64,000 nucleotides of DNA from positions 46,108 through 110,107 of the forward strand of contig DDDG01000024.1 in NCBI GenBank assembly GCA_002336245.1, written 5' to 3'. The notes beneath the pieces were generated by a model that was not told the origin of the DNA, searched no databases, and was given only the letters and a program-made list of their open reading frames with translations. Made by a program: the position numbers and the translations under genes. The DNA is from Flavobacteriales bacterium UBA1986. Lineage in GTDB: Bacteria; Bacteroidota; Bacteroidia; Flavobacteriales_G; Salibacteraceae. Below, one piece after another: positions 52,148 to 60,207 of the stretch (the stretch's first letter is position 1; every line of letters begins with the position of its first letter).

Positions 52148-53043
52148 AAAGGTATCTCATCTCCGGCGGAACAGGCCTAATTGGTCAAGCGCTTAAATCT
52201 CATTTGGAATCTTCCGGCCATGAAGTTCGAGTACTGAGTCGTCGGAAAACGGATGCCTCAAATGGTGTTTTCCATTGGAACGTTGACTCTGGTGAGTTAG
52301 ATCTAAAAGCCTTTGAATCGATTGATTACCTCATCAACCTAGCTGGCGCTGGCGTTATTGATAAGGCTTGGACCGTTGCCTACAAAACTGAAATTTTAGA
52401 ATCCCGCCTAAAGTCGAGTCGGCTTTTGCAGAAAGTGATTTCAGAAAACAAAATCAGCCTAAAATCTGTCGCTTGCGCTTCGGCCATCGGCTTTTACGGG
52501 GATCGCGATTCTGAAGAAATTCTAACGGAGGAAAGTGCAACGGGCACTGGATATCTTGCAGCTGTTTGTTCGAATTGGGAAGAAGTCAACAAAGGCTTTG
52601 AGCAATTAGGAATACCAACACAAGTTCTCCGAATCGGAATTGTGCTCTCAAACAAAGGTGGGGCATTGAAGCCCCTCATTCCACTAACTAAGGCCTTTTT
52701 GTCAGCCCCTTTAGGCAATGGAAAACAAGTGGTGAGTTGGGTTCATATTCTAGACCTAGTACGTATGATTGAATTTGTACTTGAAAAAGGAGAATCGGCC
52801 ACATACAATGCTGTCGGACCTTCGCCCGTCACAAATAAGGTCTACACAAAAGCTATTGGAAAAGCTCTCAAACGGCCAATTCTATTTCCATTCGTCCCAG
52901 TGTTTGCAATCAAATTGATCTTTGGAGAAAGGAGCGAGGCCATTCTTATGTCGTCGAATGTTCAGGCCAAAAAAGCGCTCAGTGCGGGTTTCGAATTTCG
53001 CTTCAAGAAGATTGACGAGGCTTTGAGTGATCTGCTCTCTTAA
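52144..53043 (+). CDS. TIGR01777 family SDR epimerase
   Basis: A 299-residue NAD(P)-binding protein of the extended SDR fold. The dinucleotide motif SGGTGLIGQAL is near 7-17, the active region has ACASAIGFYGDRD near 110-122 (Tyr in GFYG) and the C-terminus carries the DUF1731 helix (RPILFPFVPVFAIKLIFGE near 243-261). The family (human SDR39U1) has no proven substrate. GTG 52144 overlaps the upstream stop by 4 bp. It is convergent with the polyprenyl synthase gene, with no gap. Confidence 0.88.
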   Translation: MKRYLISGGTGLIGQALKSHLESSGHEVRVLSRRKTDASNGVFHWNVDSGELDLKAFESIDYLINLAGAGVIDKAWTVAYKTEILESRLKSSRLLQKVISENKISLKSVACASAIGFYGDRDSEEILTEESATGTGYLAAVCSNWEEVNKGFEQLGIPTQVLRIGIVLSNKGGALKPLIPLTKAFLSAPLGNGKQVVSWVHILDLVRMIEFVLEKGESATYNAVGPSPVTNKVYTKAIGKALKRPILFPFVPVFAIKLIFGERSEAILMSSNVQAKKALSAGFEFRFKKIDEALSDLLS

Positions 53044-54015
53044 TCAGACGGTTCTTTCCATCAAAAGCACTGCGAGCTCAAATAGTGGTGCTTTTGCTTC
53101 AGCATTGACCAGAATGCCCTGTAAGTCCTGAAGAGCCTTTTGATGATACTCTTGCATCATTTGCTCCGCTTTGTGACGAAGGTGCAGGCTGTTGTAAATT
53201 TCAAGAACCCGCTCAATCTTACCTGCTGTTCCGGCGGGACTTGAATAAAGCTCAAGCAACTCTTTCTTTTGAGATTCATTCGAATGCTGAAGCGCGAGTG
53301 CAAAAAGAATGGTCTTCTTATTCGCGTCTATGTCACCGCCTTCTTTCTTCCCAAATAGTTCAGCATCTCCATATGCATCTAGAATATCGTCTTGAATTTG
53401 GAACACTAGCCCCAACTTCTCGCCAAAATCACGAATTAATTTTCGGTCACTTAAATCTGCTTCGGCAACGATGGCTCCTAAGTCGAGAGAGCCTGAAAGC
53501 AATACCGCTGTTTTCAAACGAATCATTTCCAGATATTGGTCAAGGCTCACTTCAACCTCTGATTCGAAATCGATGTCCATCTGCTGACCACGACACACAT
53601 CGATGGCGGTCTGGCTAAAGGTGTTGAGGAGCTCCAAAGCATGCACCTCTGCCTTTCTTGGAAGAATCTGGTAGCTCAAGATCATCATGGCGTCGCCGGA
53701 AAGAATCCCCGTATTGGCGTCCCATTTTTCATGCACGGTAGTCTGCCCACGGCGCAATGGAGCGTCGTCCATGATGTCGTCATGCATTAGAGTAAAGTTG
53801 TGAAACACCTCAACGGCCAAAGCCTGGTTGAGGGCAATCTCACTGTTTCCTGAAAACATTTGGGCAGACGCCAAACACAGGCTTGGTCGAACGCGCTTTC
53901 CTCCGATTTTAAGAATGTATTCAATGGGCTCGTACAAACCTTTGGGCTCTTCAATCCAAGTTTGCGATTCAAGAAAGCTCTTGAATTCTTGAGAAAGGGC
54001 AAGAAAATTTTTCAT
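53044..54015 (-). CDS. Polyprenyl diphosphate synthase
   Basis: A 323-residue trans-isoprenyl diphosphate synthase that joins isopentenyl units to an allylic diphosphate. The first aspartate-rich motif is MHDDIMDDAPLRRG (about 79-92) and the second is FQIQDDILDAYGD (about 204-216), with KKTILFALA near 232. The family includes FPP, GGPP and longer-chain synthases; the product length cannot be told from the motifs alone. The start overlaps the rfbA stop by 4 bp. Confidence 0.9.
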   Translation of the reverse strand: MKNFLALSQEFKSFLESQTWIEEPKGLYEPIEYILKIGGKRVRPSLCLASAQMFSGNSEIALNQALAVEVFHNFTLMHDDIMDDAPLRRGQTTVHEKWDANTGILSGDAMMILSYQILPRKAEVHALELLNTFSQTAIDVCRGQQMDIDFESEVEVSLDQYLEMIRLKTAVLLSGSLDLGAIVAEADLSDRKLIRDFGEKLGLVFQIQDDILDAYGDAELFGKKEGGDIDANKKTILFALALQHSNESQKKELLELYSSPAGTAGKIERVLEIYNSLHLRHKAEQMMQEYHQKALQDLQGILVNAEAKAPLFELAVLLMERTV

Positions 54016-54878
54016 CGGGATTCAAGTACCTGTTTGAGGTAGTCGCCATATCCACTTTTTTCAAGTGAGGAAGCGAGGATGAGCAATTCCTGACGATTGA
54101 TGTAACCCATTACGTAGGCAACCTCTTCGATGCATCCAATCTTTAAACCTTGTCGGTTTTCAATGGTTTGCACAAACTGACCAGCTTCCATGAGGCTTCC
54201 GAAGGTGCCGGTATCGAGCCAAGCAGTTCCACGTTCCAAGACGTTCACCATGAGCTTTCCACGCTTCAGATAGACGTTGTTGACATCTGTAATCTCATAC
54301 TCGCCTCTAGCACTCGGCTTTAGGGATTTGGCGATTTCTACCACATCTGAATCGTAGAAATAAATGCCAGGAACCGCGTAATTAGACTTCGGTTTACTGG
54401 GCTTTTCCTCGATGGATATTGCTCTCAATTCTTTATTGAACTCTACCACTCCATAGCGTTCGGGGTCACGAACATGATAAGCAAACACAACTCCCCCATC
54501 GGGTTCGTTGTATTGTTTGAGCATGTTTCGCATGCCATTTCCGTAGAAGATGTTGTCGCCAAGAATGAGGCAAACCGAATCGCCAGCGATGAAATCCTCG
54601 CCCAGCACAAATGCCTGCGCAAGACCATTTGGTTCTTCCTGAACCACATATTCGAAGCGACAGCCCAATTCTGAACCATCTCCAAGAAGGTCTTGAAAAC
54701 GAGGCAAATCGGTAGGGGTTGAGATGATGAGAATTTCCCGAATTCCCGCAAGCATTAATGTGGAGAGCGGGTAATAAATCATCGGCTTGTCGTACACAGG
54801 CAAAAGCTGTTTACTCACCGCCCTAGTGAGGGGATGCAAGCGCGTTCCAGATCCTCCAGCTAAAATGATTCCTTTCAT
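54012..54878 (-). CDS. rfbA: Glucose-1-phosphate thymidylyltransferase
   Basis: A 288-residue nucleotidyltransferase that makes dTDP-glucose, the precursor of dTDP-rhamnose and other deoxysugars of surface glycans. The N-terminal GIILAGGSGTRLHPLT near 3-18 and KQLLPVYDKPMIYYPLSTLM near 23-42 are diagnostic. VCLILGDNIFYG near 102-113 and GTAWLDTGTFGSLMEAG near 218-234 also match RmlA. The rest of the rhamnose pathway (rfbB, C, D) is not in the window. It overlaps genes on both sides by 4 bp. Confidence 0.95.
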   Translation of the reverse strand: MKGIILAGGSGTRLHPLTRAVSKQLLPVYDKPMIYYPLSTLMLAGIREILIISTPTDLPRFQDLLGDGSELGCRFEYVVQEEPNGLAQAFVLGEDFIAGDSVCLILGDNIFYGNGMRNMLKQYNEPDGGVVFAYHVRDPERYGVVEFNKELRAISIEEKPSKPKSNYAVPGIYFYDSDVVEIAKSLKPSARGEYEITDVNNVYLKRGKLMVNVLERGTAWLDTGTFGSLMEAGQFVQTIENRQGLKIGCIEEVAYVMGYINRQELLILASSLEKSGYGDYLKQVLESR

Positions 54879-57292
54879 GAATTCGGATTGTAGGATTTAA
54901 AACTTCCCGGTTCACCCTTCCTGATTTCCAGTTCGTCGTGGTCGATGTCTTCTTCTTCGTCATAAATCTCAAGAAGCGGTTCTCGAAATGATTTTGAAAG
55001 AAGTGCCTTTTCAAGGCTTAAGAGTAGAGATGGAAGTAAAATTAGGTTTGCCACCATGGCCACAAAGAGGGTCAAGGAGACCAGAATTCCCAAGGCTTTT
55101 GTTCCTCCAAATTGAGAGGAGTCGAATACGGAAAAGCCAAAGAATAAAATCACAGAAGTGTAAAACATGCTCACCCCTGTTTCGCTCAAAGTAAAGTGGA
55201 CGGCCTTTCCAATGTTGTCGTCTTGATGCCTCAATTCTTGTCGGTACTTAGCCAAGTAATGAATTGTGTCGTCGACGGAAATTCCAAAGGCGATGCTAAA
55301 AACCAAAATCGTAGAGGGTTTGATTGGAATTCCGAAGTAACCCATCATAGCTGCGGTTATCATCAAAGGCAACACATTGATGAAAATCGAAATGAAAATC
55401 ATTCGAGCCGAGGAGAAGAGAAGAGCCATGATGATTCCGACAATAAGAATGGCAAGAAGCAAGGAGATGAAGAGGTTTCGAACGAGATAATTGGCTCCCA
55501 TTAGATATACAACTGAGGTACCTGTGTACTGAACATGATATTTTTCTGGTGGAAGTATCGAGTCAATCCTTGGCTTTAGATCCTCCAATATGGCGCTCAT
55601 TTGCTTCGTGCCCACATCTGCCATTTGAAGTGTTATTCGCGCTCTCTGACGTGTGCTGTCGATGTAGGGCGCAAGAATGGACTGATCGCCACTAAAATTA
55701 TCAACGTAGGGTTTGAAGAAGGCTTTCTCACGTGAGTTTATCAAGGAATATTTCTCGGGGTCACCTCCATAAAAACCTTGCTTGATGAATTTGACACCTT
55801 CCACGATGGACATTGGTCGTGTGAACTCATCGTAGGAAGCAACGAGGTCTTGAGTCTTTTCGAGCCGCTTCATGGTTGAGCTCTTCATAATCATCTTGGG
55901 CTTGAGTGCATCAACCGTAATTTCAAAAGGCATCACACCAGTAAAATGCTCTTCAAAAAAGGCCAAATCACTCAATACATAGTGATCCTCAGGGAGGTCA
56001 TCAACCAAGTTGCCTGTAGAAACAATCTTGCTCATCCCATAACCAGCCGCTAACATTAAAACGATGGTTACTAAATAAACTAGAGGCCGTCTTCTCTCTA
56101 CAATGAAAGTGACTGATTCCATGATTCTCTTCATCCAAGCCAACTCCAAATGTTGAATGTTCTTTTCTTTCGGGTCTGGGATGAAAGAGAAGAAAATTGG
56201 GATGAGGCATAGGCTAAAAACGAAGAGCAAGAGAATGTTGATGGCAGCTACCCAGCCAAATTCCACCAGCAAAATCGATTGGGTAAAAATGAAGGTTCCA
56301 AAACCAGCGGCTGTGGTGGCGTTGGTCATAAAGGTGGCTCTACCTACCAGCACAACTACGCGGGTCAGCGCCTTTGCTTTGTTCTTGTGCTTCAGGTATT
56401 CCGAATGGTATTTATTGATGAGGTAAACGCAATTCGGGACTCCGATTACAATAAGCAAAGGAGGAATGATGCTGGTTAAAATTGTGATTTCATATCCCAA
56501 AATGCCCATAGTCCCAAGCGACCATATGACAGCCATCCCAACAACAATGAGTGCAATGACGACCGGACGATAATCTCGAAAGAAAAAGAAGAGAATTAGA
56601 ATGGTGACGGCCAAGGCAAGGAAAATAAAGAGCTTCAGCTCACGCTCTACCATCGAGCTCACAATAGATCGGACAAAAGGCAATCCCGATAGGTGGGTTT
56701 CGATGGCGTACTTTTCACCGAACTCATCGGTAACCGCCATGAGAGCGTCTACCAAAATCATTCTCGTTTTCGAATTAAATTTTGAATCGTCGAGCGAAAG
56801 CGCCATCAAACTGGCGCCAGTAGAGTCGTTGAATAGGAGTTCAGAGTAAAAGGGTAAGGAGAAGATTTTGTCGCGGACAACTTTCAACTCTGCCTCATCC
56901 TTAACGGGTCCTTTGTGCACAAATGAAAGATTGAAACGCTGAGCTTCTACATCCTTCTTCAGCTCAAAAAGATTGCAAACGGAAACAACCGTATCAACGC
57001 CCTCGATGGCTTTAAAATCATTGCCAAGCTGATACCAAGCGTTGTACAATTCCACGGAGTTCAGAGGGTTCTCGGGAATTCCTAGAACGATTACCGTGGG
57101 TTCCTTTCCATACTGTTGCCTAAACTCTTTGTAGGCGATGAGTGTTGAATCGCTGTCGGGAAGCAGCTGTGGTAAGGCGTATTGAATTGCCACTCCTCTC
57201 CCCATATAGCCCATGAAGACAGTGAGCAGAGCCAACACGATGAGAATGGCAATCCGCTGCCGAAGAATGAAACTGGCTAGTTTAGTCCACAT
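54875..57292 (-). CDS. RND superfamily exporter (MMPL/HpnN-like)
   Basis: An 805-residue inner-membrane transporter with two repeats of one membrane helix, a periplasmic domain and five further helices; the second helix clusters resemble sterol-sensing domains. Motifs include SIIPPLLIVIGVPNCVYLIN near 275-294 and FSIAFGISVDDTIHYLAKY near 660-678, whose Asp pair is the likely proton relay. Relatives move lipids, hopanoids or mycolates. No adaptor or TolC gene is adjacent. I chose ATG 57292 (MWTKLASF) because the promoter at 57317-57347 excludes the frame's earlier start at 57331. It leads the rfbA/polyprenyl operon. Confidence 0.87.
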   Translation of the reverse strand: MWTKLASFILRQRIAILIVLALLTVFMGYMGRGVAIQYALPQLLPDSDSTLIAYKEFRQQYGKEPTVIVLGIPENPLNSVELYNAWYQLGNDFKAIEGVDTVVSVCNLFELKKDVEAQRFNLSFVHKGPVKDEAELKVVRDKIFSLPFYSELLFNDSTGASLMALSLDDSKFNSKTRMILVDALMAVTDEFGEKYAIETHLSGLPFVRSIVSSMVERELKLFIFLALAVTILILFFFFRDYRPVVIALIVVGMAVIWSLGTMGILGYEITILTSIIPPLLIVIGVPNCVYLINKYHSEYLKHKNKAKALTRVVVLVGRATFMTNATTAAGFGTFIFTQSILLVEFGWVAAINILLLFVFSLCLIPIFFSFIPDPKEKNIQHLELAWMKRIMESVTFIVERRRPLVYLVTIVLMLAAGYGMSKIVSTGNLVDDLPEDHYVLSDLAFFEEHFTGVMPFEITVDALKPKMIMKSSTMKRLEKTQDLVASYDEFTRPMSIVEGVKFIKQGFYGGDPEKYSLINSREKAFFKPYVDNFSGDQSILAPYIDSTRQRARITLQMADVGTKQMSAILEDLKPRIDSILPPEKYHVQYTGTSVVYLMGANYLVRNLFISLLLAILIVGIIMALLFSSARMIFISIFINVLPLMITAAMMGYFGIPIKPSTILVFSIAFGISVDDTIHYLAKYRQELRHQDDNIGKAVHFTLSETGVSMFYTSVILFFGFSVFDSSQFGGTKALGILVSLTLFVAMVANLILLPSLLLSLEKALLSKSFREPLLEIYDEEEDIDHDELEIRKGEPGSFKSYNPNS

Positions 57293-57316
57293 GAGCTTGT
57301 AATCGGGAAGTGTGCC

Positions 57317-57347
57317 CGAAAATATAAACATTCAATGGGATGGCAAA
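57317..57347 (-). promoter_or_regulatory. Promoter of the MMPL-rfbA-polyprenyl operon
   Basis: On the minus strand TTTG at 57344-57347, a 19-bp spacer and TATTTTCG at 57317-57324 (7/8 to TAnnTTTG). The expected transcript start is near 57311, 18 nt before the ATG at 57292. On the other strand TATATTCG at 57356-57363 is a weaker -7 candidate for the divergent YwqK gene. Confidence 0.55.
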
Positions 57348-57369
57348 AAGGGCTTTATATTCGTTATTC

Positions 57370-59016
57370 ATGCGCTTTGTTGTCCATTTCTTCCTCTGTA
57401 TTTTCTTCTTTTTCCCAAGTGCGAATGTAACTGGTCAGAAGCTTGCCGCTGACCTTGGGTCAAGAATTAAAATCGACTTGCAAGAAGGTCACATGGAAAT
57501 GAGACTAGATGGAAAGCCTTTTGTTCGCGGAAACTTAAAAAATGGACAGCCCATCGGCAAATGGGAACGTTACCATCCCAATGGTAGCAAAGCAGCAAAA
57601 GTCAATTACGGCAAAGGGGTAAAAGACGGAAGCTGGCACTTCTATCATTCGAACGGGAATTTGAAAGCAAATCTCGAATTCGAGAATGGAAAAAAAGTTG
57701 GAGTCTGGAAATCCTTTTGGCCTTCGGGCGCAAGTCAACTCGAAATTCATCATCGAGAAAAAACTGCTTCCCTAATTCGTTACTTCGAAAAAAGTGGGAC
57801 GCAAAAAAGCTTCTTGGCCTTAGAAGAAGATCGCAGAGTTGGAGCAGACACAATTGAATTTCAGCGGAAGTTTTTTAGTCAAAATCGTCCCTATTCATTC
57901 GAGAAAAAAGTAAACGGAAAACCGGACAGTGTTTGGATTCGGTTCCATGAGAGCAGCTCCGTTTGGGAGAAACTTTTGTATGAGAAAGGAAAGTTAAAAT
58001 CTGTACTGCTCATGCAAGACCCTCTGCACAATCCACTGGACTACGGTGATTTCGTGGAAGGTTCGGGCCTCCTCAAACGATACCGTCCCAGCGGGAGTCT
58101 TTTTTCAGAAATCCAATACAAAAATGGAGAGCGACATGGCCGAGCTTGGTACTATCGCAATGGAAAAATTGCAGCGAATGGTTCCTTCCGGAATAATCTG
58201 AAAGTTGGCACTTGGAAGTTTTACAATCAAGCTGGAACGCTCCATTACGAAATCGACTTCTACGACGCGAAAAATCAATGGGCATATGTGACCGTTTATG
58301 GCAACTCGGGATTTGAACGCGAGGAAAGCGAATATTGGAAAGGACTGCGACATGGTTTGGCGCGCACCTACTCCTTCCTGAATGAACTCGAAAATGAAAA
58401 GCATTACGCCTTTGGGTACTTGCACGGGACTTACCTGGAATTTCTAAAAGGAGGCAAGGAACGTACGCAAGGTGCCTACGCTTTCGGGATGAAGGTTGGC
58501 GATTGGAAATATTTCAACCCCAGCGGGAGAACCACTTTTGAGGAGCGCTTTGTGCGCAATCCAAGCATCGACACTTCCTCAATCCAATTCTACGATATGA
58601 ACGACATCGAGCGAATTCCAATGATGAGTTCAGTAATCTGGAGTACACTAAAAAATCCAAAAGACCGCGCTCTCTTACGCTTTGATGCGCTGATAAACAA
58701 ACACCCAGCGTACACCTTTGAACCTGAAGTCACTTACACTCAGTTCGCTGGTGGTCAAACTGCAGCCGATGAATATGCACAATACTTGGAGGAAGCGAAA
58801 GCCGAACTGAGTAGTGATGTGAAAGGTGAGGCCGTTCTTCGACGTGTGGTTGACGAATTTGGTTTCCCCTATTTTTCAAAAATGGAGTTGGGCCTTGGGT
58901 TTGGCTACGATCAAGCGATTTTGGAAAGCGCTAAAACTCCATTAATCTACCTACCAGCTGAACTTCATGGACTTCCTTCTGTTGGAACTTATAGACACCG
59001 CATCGACATCGACTAG
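57370..59016 (+). CDS. Exported YwqK/MORN-repeat protein
   Basis: An exported protein of 548 residues with signal peptide MRFVVHFFLCIFFFFPSANVTGQ. Residues 40-400 hold MORN/YwqK-like repeats of about 22-24 residues with the pattern N-G-x-x-x-G-x-W-x-x-Y (for example NGQPIGKWERYHPNGSKAA, then GVKDGSWHFYHSNGNL and GERHGRAWYYRNGKIA). The C-terminal 150 residues are unassigned. Proteins of this kind are often labelled antitoxin YwqK, but nothing here supports a toxin-antitoxin role. ATG 57370 gives a clean signal peptide; ATG 57340 is also in frame and adds MAKRALYSLF. Confidence 0.8.
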   Translation: MRFVVHFFLCIFFFFPSANVTGQKLAADLGSRIKIDLQEGHMEMRLDGKPFVRGNLKNGQPIGKWERYHPNGSKAAKVNYGKGVKDGSWHFYHSNGNLKANLEFENGKKVGVWKSFWPSGASQLEIHHREKTASLIRYFEKSGTQKSFLALEEDRRVGADTIEFQRKFFSQNRPYSFEKKVNGKPDSVWIRFHESSSVWEKLLYEKGKLKSVLLMQDPLHNPLDYGDFVEGSGLLKRYRPSGSLFSEIQYKNGERHGRAWYYRNGKIAANGSFRNNLKVGTWKFYNQAGTLHYEIDFYDAKNQWAYVTVYGNSGFEREESEYWKGLRHGLARTYSFLNELENEKHYAFGYLHGTYLEFLKGGKERTQGAYAFGMKVGDWKYFNPSGRTTFEERFVRNPSIDTSSIQFYDMNDIERIPMMSSVIWSTLKNPKDRALLRFDALINKHPAYTFEPEVTYTQFAGGQTAADEYAQYLEEAKAELSSDVKGEAVLRRVVDEFGFPYFSKMELGLGFGYDQAILESAKTPLIYLPAELHGLPSVGTYRHRIDID

Positions 59017-59031
59017 CACCTTTGCAAGAGT

Positions 59032-59039
59032 TATCTTTG
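59032..59039 (+). promoter_or_regulatory. Candidate -7 box of the thioesterase gene
   Basis: TATCTTTG is an exact TAnnTTTG match 17 bp before the ATG at 59057 and just after the YwqK stop. It supports the short thioesterase start over the overlapping frame from 58967. Confidence 0.42.
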
Positions 59040-59056
59040 CGCTCTCAATCACACAC

Positions 59057-59449
59057 ATGGAATTAATCACTCATAAAATCTGCATGACCCGCGACATTGG
59101 GGTTCATGGGAATCTTTTTGGAGGAATGATGTTGGCCTGGGTCGATGAAGCCGCCGCTGCATTGGCCACCAAAGTTTGTCATACGCCCAATATGGTCACC
59201 ATAAAAATCGAAGAAGTAGTCTTCAAAAAAGCGGTGAAGGTCGGAATGCAAATTCACATTTACGGCGAGGTTTCCCATGTAGGAAACACTTCCATCAGCA
59301 TGAAAATGGAAGCTCGGAAATACAATGTTTACAGCGGTGAAGAAACGGTTGTCTGCACAACCAATATCACTTTTGTTCGCATCGATGAAAATGGAGATGC
59401 AGTTCCGATTCCAAGTTTGGTGAAGGATCGCTATGCGGAGCTGGGCTGA
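59057..59449 (+). CDS. Acyl-CoA thioesterase (hotdog fold, YciA type)
   Basis: A 130-residue hotdog protein that hydrolyses acyl-CoA esters. The YciA-like features are GVHGNLFGGMMLAWVDEAAAA near 14-34 (nucleophile region with Asp), VTIKIEEVVFKKAVKVG near 48-64 and the strand SISMKMEARKYNV near 82-94. The substrate range is unknown, but this family often prefers medium- to long-chain acyl-CoA. I chose ATG 59057 (MELITHKICM), which matches the family N-terminus and follows a -7 box; a longer frame would start inside the YwqK gene. Confidence 0.88.
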   Translation: MELITHKICMTRDIGVHGNLFGGMMLAWVDEAAAALATKVCHTPNMVTIKIEEVVFKKAVKVGMQIHIYGEVSHVGNTSISMKMEARKYNVYSGEETVVCTTNITFVRIDENGDAVPIPSLVKDRYAELG

Positions 59450-59498
59450 GAGCATGGAGCATTGAGAGTGGAGAGTGGAGAGTGGAGAGTGGAGAGTG
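59450..59498 (+). repeat. Heptanucleotide tandem repeat
   Basis: Seven units of 7 bp begin one base after the thioesterase stop: GAGCATG, GAGCATT, then five copies of GAGAGTG (59464-59498), with a partial GAG after them. The first two units are variants, so the array has expanded from a degenerate edge. Seven-base units are prone to slippage, so copy number may vary between strains. It is not coding. Confidence 0.85.
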
Positions 59499-59845
59499 GA
59501 GCAAAAGATTATTCTTCTCGTCCAATTGCAGAGAATTTAATTCCCAGTCAGGCTGAGCCTGTCGAAGCCCGTCTTATGAAGTCTGATGGAAACTAAGTTT
59601 CGACCCTTGGCAAGTGAACTAATCCCTATGGAGTATAGCTTCCAACTCGTGTTCAAATCCGATTCATCCGCAGTCAGACCGAATCATGAGGTTCTCCAAG
59701 GCCTTAGGACTTCTTGACAAGCCGCTCTTCGACAGGCTCAGAGTGACTGAAATTGTTGGCGCCTAAAATCGGTACACACATAGAGCCTAAAGCATACACC
59801 TCATTCTCCCTTGCCCAAATTCCAATTCCCATATCCCATAATTGC
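59499..59845. other. Non-coding stretch with an inverted repeat pair
   Basis: About 350 bp with no gene that I can support. The inverted repeats described separately at 59545 and 59727 are the main structure. Short open frames here (for example from 59753) have no coding character and run into the antisense of the Smr gene. Confidence 0.7.
59545..59749. repeat. REP-like imperfect inverted repeat, 23-bp arms
   Basis: The left arm (59545-59567) and the reverse complement of the right arm (59727-59749) agree at 21 of 23 positions and share the core CTGAGCCTGTCGAAG. They are separated by 159 bp. Such a core with this orientation is like REP or BIME elements dispersed in intergenic regions. No transposase lies nearby, so if mobile it would depend on an enzyme elsewhere. 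Confidence 0.65.
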
Positions 59846-60097
59846 TCACTTAAAATACACAAACAACCTCCCAAAATTCTTGGAGTCCTTATCCATGCGG
59901 TGGTACTTGGCTTTGATGTGCTTTTGCTCGAGGAATCGAATCACCTTCTTCTTAAGCTGACCTGAGCCTTTGCCTGGAATGATTTCGAGCTCTCGAATGC
60001 GGTGCTCTGCGCAATGGTCGACGGCATCGTTCAAGGCTTGATCAATCTTAGCGCCTTTGTTGTAGATGTCGTGAAGGTCGAGTTTGTACTTGGCCAT
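59846..60097 (-). CDS. Small Smr-domain protein
   Basis: An 83-residue protein that consists of an Smr domain only: the N-terminal LDLH (5-8) is followed by LEIIPGKGSGQLKKKV near 38-53 (the GKGSG/H signature) and closes with a C-terminal strand RLFVYF. Smr domains bind or cut nucleic acid (for example MutS2 and small endonucleases); its exact role is unknown. I chose ATG 60097 because an exact -7 box lies 3 bp before it; the longer frame to 60181 would extend upstream of the transcript. Confidence 0.8.
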   Translation of the reverse strand: MAKYKLDLHDIYNKGAKIDQALNDAVDHCAEHRIRELEIIPGKGSGQLKKKVIRFLEQKHIKAKYHRMDKDSKNFGRLFVYFK

Positions 60098-60100
60098 GTT

Positions 60101-60108
60101 CAAACATA
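60101..60108 (-). promoter_or_regulatory. -7 box of the Smr gene, 3 nt before the start codon
   Basis: TATGTTTG on the minus strand is an exact TAnnTTTG match, with AAC between it and the ATG. It again implies a leaderless mRNA. No -33 TTTG is visible at 17-21 bp. Confidence 0.45.
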
Positions 60109-60207
60109 GTCCATATTGATATTCATAGAAGTCGTTGACATCCTTAAATTTGTGGCTCAAGAAATACCTGCGCCGAAACAAAGAGCAGACTGAAGTGTCT
60201 AAATGAT

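Noticed and set aside
57370..59016. A toxin-antitoxin system around the YwqK-like gene
   Set aside because: No toxin-like small gene is adjacent and the protein has a secretion signal; the family label alone is not evidence.
58967..59056. Longer thioesterase frame from 58967
   Set aside because: It would start inside the YwqK gene, adds a Ser/Thr-rich stretch foreign to the family, and lies upstream of the -7 box at 59032.
59450..59749. Possible CRISPR array or phage remnant in the repeat-rich gap
   Set aside because: Units are 7 bp without spacers, and no cas, integrase or phage gene is near; it is a simple tandem repeat plus a REP-like pair.
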